DNA of 22,225 nucleotides from Mycobacteriaceae bacterium. GTDB taxonomy: Bacteria > Actinomycetota > Actinomycetes > Mycobacteriales > Mycobacteriaceae. Location: positions 1-22,225 of the forward strand of contig JABFVX010000252.1 of the NCBI GenBank assembly GCA_013362555.1. Reading direction: 5' to 3'. Shown piece by piece: positions 19,301 through 22,225 of this stretch. The position numbers and the translations under genes were made by a program. The notes under the pieces were generated by a model that was not told the origin of the DNA, ran no database searches, and worked only from the letters and a program-made list of their open reading frames with translations. Numbering within the stretch: position 1 is the first letter of the stretch; every line of letters begins with the position of its first letter.

Positions 19301-22225
19301 AGGTCCATCAGGCCGAGGCGTCTGCCCGCGGGGGTGTCCGCATAGTGCCACGAGATCAGATTCTCGCGTTCGAGCAGGCTGCCGGTCGCGCTCGTGCCGG
19401 CCTTGGCGCGGACCTCGCCCGCGGTCAGGCCGGCCACGTGGTCCAGGTACAAGTAGCCGTCCCGAATGTGAACCTCCGGTGTCCGTGCGCCGCAGGCGAC
19501 GCCGACCAGAGACGCCAGATGGTTTGCGTCGAGTTCCTGTTGGCCGTCGCACGCTTTTCTGACCACGACGAAACCGTTGGGGAACGTCAGGCGCGCCACC
19601 CGGGGTTCTTCGAGAAGGTATGGATGCAGGAACTTCTCGGCAGGGCGGTAGTAGACCTCGATGATGGGTTTCCCGCTTGCTTCGGCTGTCTCGAGTCTGC
19701 GGGCCAGGCTTTCCCGTGGCGGCGACGCATCCGTGGCGGGGCCGCGGTGGTCGCGGTTCCAGGCCTCGACAGTGGTCGCGAATCGCCCGGGCGGAGCGGT
19801 CCCGGCGGGTTCGGCGAGCCAGCCGAACACGCCGGGCATGGCATGCATTGCGACGAAGTGGCCGCCCTCGAGTTCCACCTGGGTCACGGTGTCGCCGCCG
19901 ATGGCCTCTGCCAGCCAGTGCGAATGGGCGGCAGGACCGTACCTGTCCGCCCCCGCGGACACGATGAGGACGGGACAGCGGATGTCCTCGAACCGGAACC
20001 CCCACGGCGCATAGAGCGCGTGCACATCGTCGAGCCAACCGACGGGGCCGGGACCGACCCCGTCGCGGTAGGACTGCAGCAGCTGGGGTGTCAATGCGTC
20101 GACAATGGTCGCGTCCGCTTCGGACAGCTCGCCGCCGATGATGACTCTTGGATCGTGGGAGCCCGCCATGAACGTTGCGACACGCACGGGTAGCACGGCC
20201 TCTTCATTGCCGAAGAGTGCCGATTGTTCGGGAGCCATACCGGTGCGCCAGTCGGAGAACGCTCCGCCCGGGGCCGGGGGAACCAGCGCCACGACCTTCT
20301 CCACGCGGTCCCCGAGCAACGCGGCCACAGCCAGCGCGTTCGGTCCGCCCCCGGACCGCCCGACGACCGAGAAGGTCTCCAGGCCCAGGTGATTGGCGAT
20401 CGCCTCCACGTAGCGGGCCATGTCCGCCATGCTGCGGCCCGGGTGCCGGGATGAGCCGCCGTAGCCGGGCCGGTCGACCGTGATCAAGCGGATGCCTTTC
20501 TCCCACAGCATTTCCGGGCTGAACATCAAGCCGGACCTGGCCCCCGGCGAACCGTGCAGGTTGAACACCGGCGCACCGTCCGGAGGACCCCACTCCCGAA
20601 CGGCCAGTTGCCTGCCGTCGAACTCGATGACGTGGTCGGTCCAGGGCGGGGCGGCGTCGACGCTGTCGACGTCGACGACGACGGCGCTGGCGTTGAGGAG
20701 CGCCGTGCACGGCGTGTCGTCGCCCAGGGAGCGGAATGTGTACGCGTCGAAGCCCAGTGCCGCGGCATAGAGGAGTTTGTTCGCCATGAGGGAGTGGCGG
20801 CGAGCCTGCTGACCGGCCGGCCCGCCGGCGTCCACCGGCGGCCGGGCGTCCATTTCTTTGCGCCAGTGCCGGTTCAGGTCGCTGTCGTCGACGACGCGGG
20901 CGTCCGGCCGCAGCATCAGTCGCAACGGTTGGCCGATGAGCCTCGGGGGCAGGTGTTCTCGTGGCGTGAGCAAATGGCTTGGGAGGGCCCGGGACAACAC
21001 TCCGGACTTGGCCGCGGTCAGGAAACGCGCGGCCAAATCGGTGTCCAGGAGGTAGAACTCGTGACCCCCGGCGGAGCTGAGGCGGTCGCACTCGATACCG
21101 GTGGCCGCCGTGGGCGGACCGTCGAATCCTTGAGCCCGAATGATCTGGCGCAGCGGGTCGACATGGTCGGCGAGTCCGACATAGTCGAGTTCCTCGACCA
21201 GGTTGCGGCCGCGGCCGGCGCCGAGTTGCAGTGCCGCGTCGGGTGGGATGGGTGTTCCGTCGGCGTCGAGGAGCAGCATGTGCACGGGCCCGGTGTCGTC
21301 GGGCCGTGACACCGCGGTTGGGTGAGACGCGCCGTGGCGCAGATCGACGATAGGGCCGGCCGGATCCTCCGCCCACACGGCCGTGCCGTGGTCGGTCACC
21401 ACCAGGGCCGTGGTCGCGGCGGGGACTCGGCCGAACAGCGAGTACGCCTCGCCGAGGCCGGCGACGGGCCGGAGGTTGCCGGTGAAGTCGCCGTCGAGCA
21501 CTTGCCTGCCGTAGCGGTCGTTGACAGCCTGGGCGGGATCGGCATACGCGTACGGACCGGTGGACCGCGCCCCGTCGACGTGCGTGGGGGCCAGGTTGGC
21601 GTTGACGCGGTCCAGTTCGGCTGCGACCTTCTTCTGTCGGTCGGTGAGTTCGCGGGCCTCGGCGGGGGACAGGTCGGGGGCTTTCAGTCGCTCGGTGATC
21701 CCGGCGGCCTCGACGGACAGGGCGATGCGACGGTGCGCGAGGTTGTCGACGTGTGCGAGCTGCGCGGTGAGTTCGGAGTGTTCGGCACTGCCGGGCGTGA
21801 GGGCAGGCAAGCGCTCCGCGGCCGCGGAGCGCGCGGCGTGGATGTTGTCGCTGCCGAGGCGCGCGACCCACGAATCAGGCCAGAGCTGAGCGCTTCTCGG
21901 CACGCCGTACTGCAGGACCGTGGGCAGGTTCGTGCCCGCGGTGGCAGCGGAGTAGCCGGCTCCCACGACGTGGGTGGCGCCGCCCGCGACACCTCCGAGG
22001 ACGCCGGTGAGGGCGTTGGTGTAGGCCTCGGACGCGGATGGCAGGGCCCAGGAGTGCTGGATCGCGCCGGTCGCGAGCCAGCCGCCCGCGAGTCCCGCGA
22101 TCCCGCCCGCCGCGCCGCCCGCACCCCCGAGCAGCAGCGCGCCGGTGGCCGCCGCTCGAACCTGGGCGAACCGGGAGCTGTCCGAGCCCGCGCCGCGGCC
22201 CATCACCTGCCCGACCCACGGGGCT
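13324..22225 (-). CDS. Giant multidomain toxin/effector-like protein (5' end beyond the window)
   Basis: The frame is open from the right edge to TGA 13324, about 2,960 codons counted from GTG 22206 (numbering used here). Six codons upstream of it are also open, so the true start is probably outside. Modules: hydrophobic Gly/Ala-rich segment 17-96; coiled coil 120-205; decayed papain-like 215-325; ART-like 1 338-515; alpha/beta hydrolase 522-800 (Ser618 in GRSGGG, Asp754, His783); PI3/4-kinase/HipA-like 845-1070 (Lys884, NDRDAKN 974-980, IDND 991-994); papain-like 1136-1300 (Cys1146, His1247, Asp1262); ART-like 2 1348-1530 (Arg1386, GVYTS 1414-1418, Glu1516); ART-like 3 1560-1745; ART-like 4 1778-1985; papain-like 1990-2150 (Cys1994, His2099, Asp2114); zincin-like 2200-2352 (HEAEH 2246-2250); coiled coil 2370-2465; decayed zincin 2570-2735; unknown C-terminus 2850-2960. 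Probably exported and delivered to a target cell (inference). Domain calls rest on motif reading, not profile searches. Confidence 0.85.
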   Translation of the reverse strand, partial: APWVGQVMGRGAGSDSSRFAQVRAAATGALLLGGAGGAAGGIAGLAGGWLATGAIQHSWALPSASEAYTNALTGVLGGVAGGATHVVGAGYSAATAGTNLPTVLQYGVPRSAQLWPDSWVARLGSDNIHAARSAAAERLPALTPGSAEHSELTAQLAHVDNLAHRRIALSVEAAGITERLKAPDLSPAEARELTDRQKKVAAELDRVNANLAPTHVDGARSTGPYAYADPAQAVNDRYGRQVLDGDFTGNLRPVAGLGEAYSLFGRVPAATTALVVTDHGTAVWAEDPAGPIVDLRHGASHPTAVSRPDDTGPVHMLLLDADGTPIPPDAALQLGAGRGRNLVEELDYVGLADHVDPLRQIIRAQGFDGPPTAATGIECDRLSSAGGHEFYLLDTDLAARFLTAAKSGVLSRALPSHLLTPREHLPPRLIGQPLRLMLRPDARVVDDSDLNRHWRKEMDARPPVDAGGPAGQQARRHSLMANKLLYAAALGFDAYTFRSLGDDTPCTALLNASAVVVDVDSVDAAPPWTDHVIEFDGRQLAVREWGPPDGAPVFNLHGSPGARSGLMFSPEMLWEKGIRLITVDRPGYGGSSRHPGRSMADMARYVEAIANHLGLETFSVVGRSGGGPNALAVAALLGDRVEKVVALVPPAPGGAFSDWRTGMAPEQSALFGNEEAVLPVRVATFMAGSHDPRVIIGGELSEADATIVDALTPQLLQSYRDGVGPGPVGWLDDVHALYAPWGFRFEDIRCPVLIVSAGADRYGPAAHSHWLAEAIGGDTVTQVELEGGHFVAMHAMPGVFGWLAEPAGTAPPGRFATTVEAWNRDHRGPATDASPPRESLARRLETAEASGKPIIEVYYRPAEKFLHPYLLEEPRVARLTFPNGFVVVRKACDGQQELDANHLASLVGVACGARTPEVHIRDGYLYLDHVAGLTAGEVRAKAGTSATGSLLERENLISWHYADTPAGRRLGLMDLLVATNDRDAKNWKVPGNVATAIDNDFAFVADRHDQSYFADRAAMLVAQFGTEWLDPTGAAADLSAVRENLTALRPEFDSRGRRDWHDAVMARLDYLEAIAVDTGRSRLERSIELGRDSEVVRRMDERAARHLHTVADHESDLIARSRAERDRGIGYGPDKVPGNPLHQLHAPNDNRCAPLAGLAVNDYYHRVRNGRRVVDLPALDVAAEGMPPQAYSLLSGGHAVHREHGYATVAARLLGATENQSCDQVHDTVRRANSGRGMLVVETHESPEGPRAHAYFVANHNGELVLFDYGGRFVAEFDPSREPATLHTVHGIEFDQDGDPVDPLAIDYDTPLPEPPALGTPRLTAAIGALPEPRWRDPQWDWVTLDHVNRRRYPDQVLSEILRAQGFDGLPTLVDAAGLRTVVEAGGVRLFRGVTDPKLVEEFRTGEFYPGDVAFRLSVGVYTSPEMQVALADKYSNGDAAGIIHMALVADAKVGEIRQLLRDQAAALTAIEADIARLSGMPEAPAAAAQLAVLRDRHTLLSEVGRYAAAKGYDAFIINKDETVVLNRTALVVAAGATTVPVDVPGPIRGRDLTEVLDAALLAPAVRLYDMDNMMGSIGWQLGHGGLPGTADSVGLNAMVADGGVLLYAAAPDPAAAANLGAAPYAPVQHRFAVFEDKRMAVRLAGGDARRLMCFALPADARVARLSELRAEQQAARKFLSIQELRLRELPQTRDVSDERQVLRSQRNVLQDLPSFAAIMGYDAYVDDTDVGSHARWVIVNRSAVTVETPAPLPYRTFPIASADGHLLTANAAGQPRVAGRDITAELDYGALAAIPACYEHDPVLAEICRAQGFDGPAAVATTAELDAAVAAGAPALYLASVDEHYFAEFARGTAFPGFDDAMHDAGNGVYAHVSREAAIQTHDEWPDVVRMILRPDARTTTWSQLPEQLTVARRAMYEQSVRLATSAPSPERTAALDRMADEGDVLSDIGRFAAAKGYDAYLNDVPQTPGGHSRESWVIVNRTAVVMADSAERVHVPPCTPQVIGAVNAYYAEVRGGVDAIATPAVPVDDTGIPMTALSWLARGHQEHFGSDDTGRAAVAARLLGAQPGQHHGDVDPRTRLANSGRGMLVVENRTDAGAALRAHAYFVVNHGGELRQYDYGRHVGSFDPTAVQSNSRSVHGIEFDRSGDPTDPIEDYFQSDRAVPTEQSPRVGEVGLSLDTVDDQVRQLLTQIDSGRAALAALAAGPVRRTHAYRLDSAHLDAVGEFRPATLEVVVAAEDNLVSQAMLVIHEAEHARQFLAGDAPAGFLPRDDFVTVRVDAELPCFFAQYVLAVAEFRALGYQLPEHPSETAYYTGYLECLVENVDRGLPPFDAAESAHHAGLAALRSFVFRLYEFPLELNWAFSGRAPLPDGHYVHEPTSRQVAEEIRQQTVRWQSACLESDRLKAAVDAMEQAIEREAEFLPSDAADPASSERMTFARPALADLQTAWENAQVRSQRLGDVATALAARDVLTVRAQASPGLAVKTDHVAISPGEPATIVVATLPHEQDRALAEAARLFPDVEAARLLPETVFHHLEITIDPIHQQVRVAPADGAIQTGRDASSYSYEPSRTEYETARRISRLQADLQATDIGRWAVDTLARHNVEFEYRIREPAQYLPAQRRMRLEAGASRPEQLVALVRAACYAEAAAGRTAHDTLHELLNDYVDNNLDGETDAFARGFDAAQQLRAAGHHIPELPLESVYRSSGRQALRHAIEHYFPPFAEFSYRELYGHAWRLAQGVSVTAGPQERVHFAADPPRSTPGADHSAGAESRPALQARRWRAVLRQARSESKLRELAVPHLEKRRFDAAGAARDKVQIVRSAAERERSAAEVRRLDALLNSEYADPGPSTIVSVLNELASRPVCSLGEPGATITRSQLQTATGGRMVRYPNYTSLTEQLTAHGHTALVSDRDGTAPYLLTTIDGTVMLITPHSRQAQVWTPPSSGRGPYAIVFDANFTVLNPL
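16774..16797. repeat. 24-nt direct repeat, copy A, inside the giant gene
   Basis: CGGACCGTCGAATCCTTGAG followed by CCCG is identical at 21115-21138. It encodes the RAQGFDGP segment at the start of ART-like unit 4. The identity at DNA level across 4.3 kb points to duplication or gene conversion between modules. Confidence 0.8.
17145..17170. repeat. Perfect 26-bp palindrome inside the giant gene
   Basis: GCGTTTGCGGGAG (17145-17157) is followed at once by its exact reverse complement (17158-17170). It lies in the coiled/linker part of ART-like unit 3 (residues about 1679-1687, LRLRELPQT). It may be a coding coincidence in GC-rich DNA, a hairpin that affects the mRNA, or a protein-binding site. 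Confidence 0.7.
21115..21138. repeat. 24-nt direct repeat, copy B, inside the giant gene
   Basis: Identical over 24 nt to 16774-16797. It encodes the same RAQGFDGP segment at the start of ART-like unit 1. Confidence 0.8.
21811..21832. repeat. Perfect 22-bp GC-rich palindrome inside the giant gene
   Basis: GCGCTCCGCGG (21811-21821) is followed by its exact complement (21822-21832). It lies in the Ala/Arg-rich helical segment near residues 125-132. The composition makes chance occurrence plausible. Confidence 0.6.

Overview
The window is GC-rich DNA from a high-GC actinobacterium, most likely Nocardia or a close relative. The evidence is the codon use (G/C at most third positions), the GTG/TTG starts, the 4-nt GTGA/ATGA gene overlaps, a sulfate-ester dioxygenase very like mycobacterial Rv3406, an AfsA-type gene and a giant toxin-like protein. 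Genus is an inference. No rRNA, tRNA, CRISPR array, transposase or phage gene was found.

Left part (1-8107): two minus-strand exported proteins (a beta-propeller-like lipoprotein and a small secreted protein), then plus-strand genes for a ferritin-like/VIT iron transporter, an epoxide-hydrolase-like alpha/beta hydrolase and a Rossmann NAD(P)-binding protein. Next is a WYL-family regulator divergent from a second epoxide hydrolase (EHN family), followed by an AfsA-family gamma-butyrolactone synthase homologue.

Middle (8108-12834, minus strand): a compact OpuC/ProU-type quaternary-amine ABC importer (permease, ATPase with CBS domains, permease, lipoprotein receptor; every junction overlaps by 4 nt), preceded by an Fe(II)/2-oxoglutarate sulfate-ester/taurine-type dioxygenase. 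Together they could take up and desulfate a quaternary-amine sulfate ester; this is inference.

Right part (13324 to the window edge, minus strand): one reading frame of about 2,960 codons, still open at the right edge. It looks like a multi-effector polymorphic or MARTX-like toxin. From N to C it has a Gly/Ala-rich hydrophobic segment, a decayed papain-like module, an ADP-ribosyltransferase-like (ART-like) module, an intact Ser-Asp-His alpha/beta hydrolase, a PI3/4-kinase/HipA-like module, a papain-like Cys-His-Asp module, three more ART-like modules (only the first keeps catalytic-looking residues), a second papain-like module, a zincin-like module with HEAEH, a decayed copy of that module, and an orphan C-terminal domain. 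This is the most unusual object in the window.

Two families of long palindromes punctuate gene ends. Family 1 has five copies with a GAATGACCC...GGGTCATTC core and compensating changes between arms. Family 2 has two copies, one of them a perfect 80-bp palindrome with no spacer. They look like terminators lacking a U-tract, but they also supply stop codons and C-terminal residues to unrelated genes, and some copies sit where no terminator is expected.
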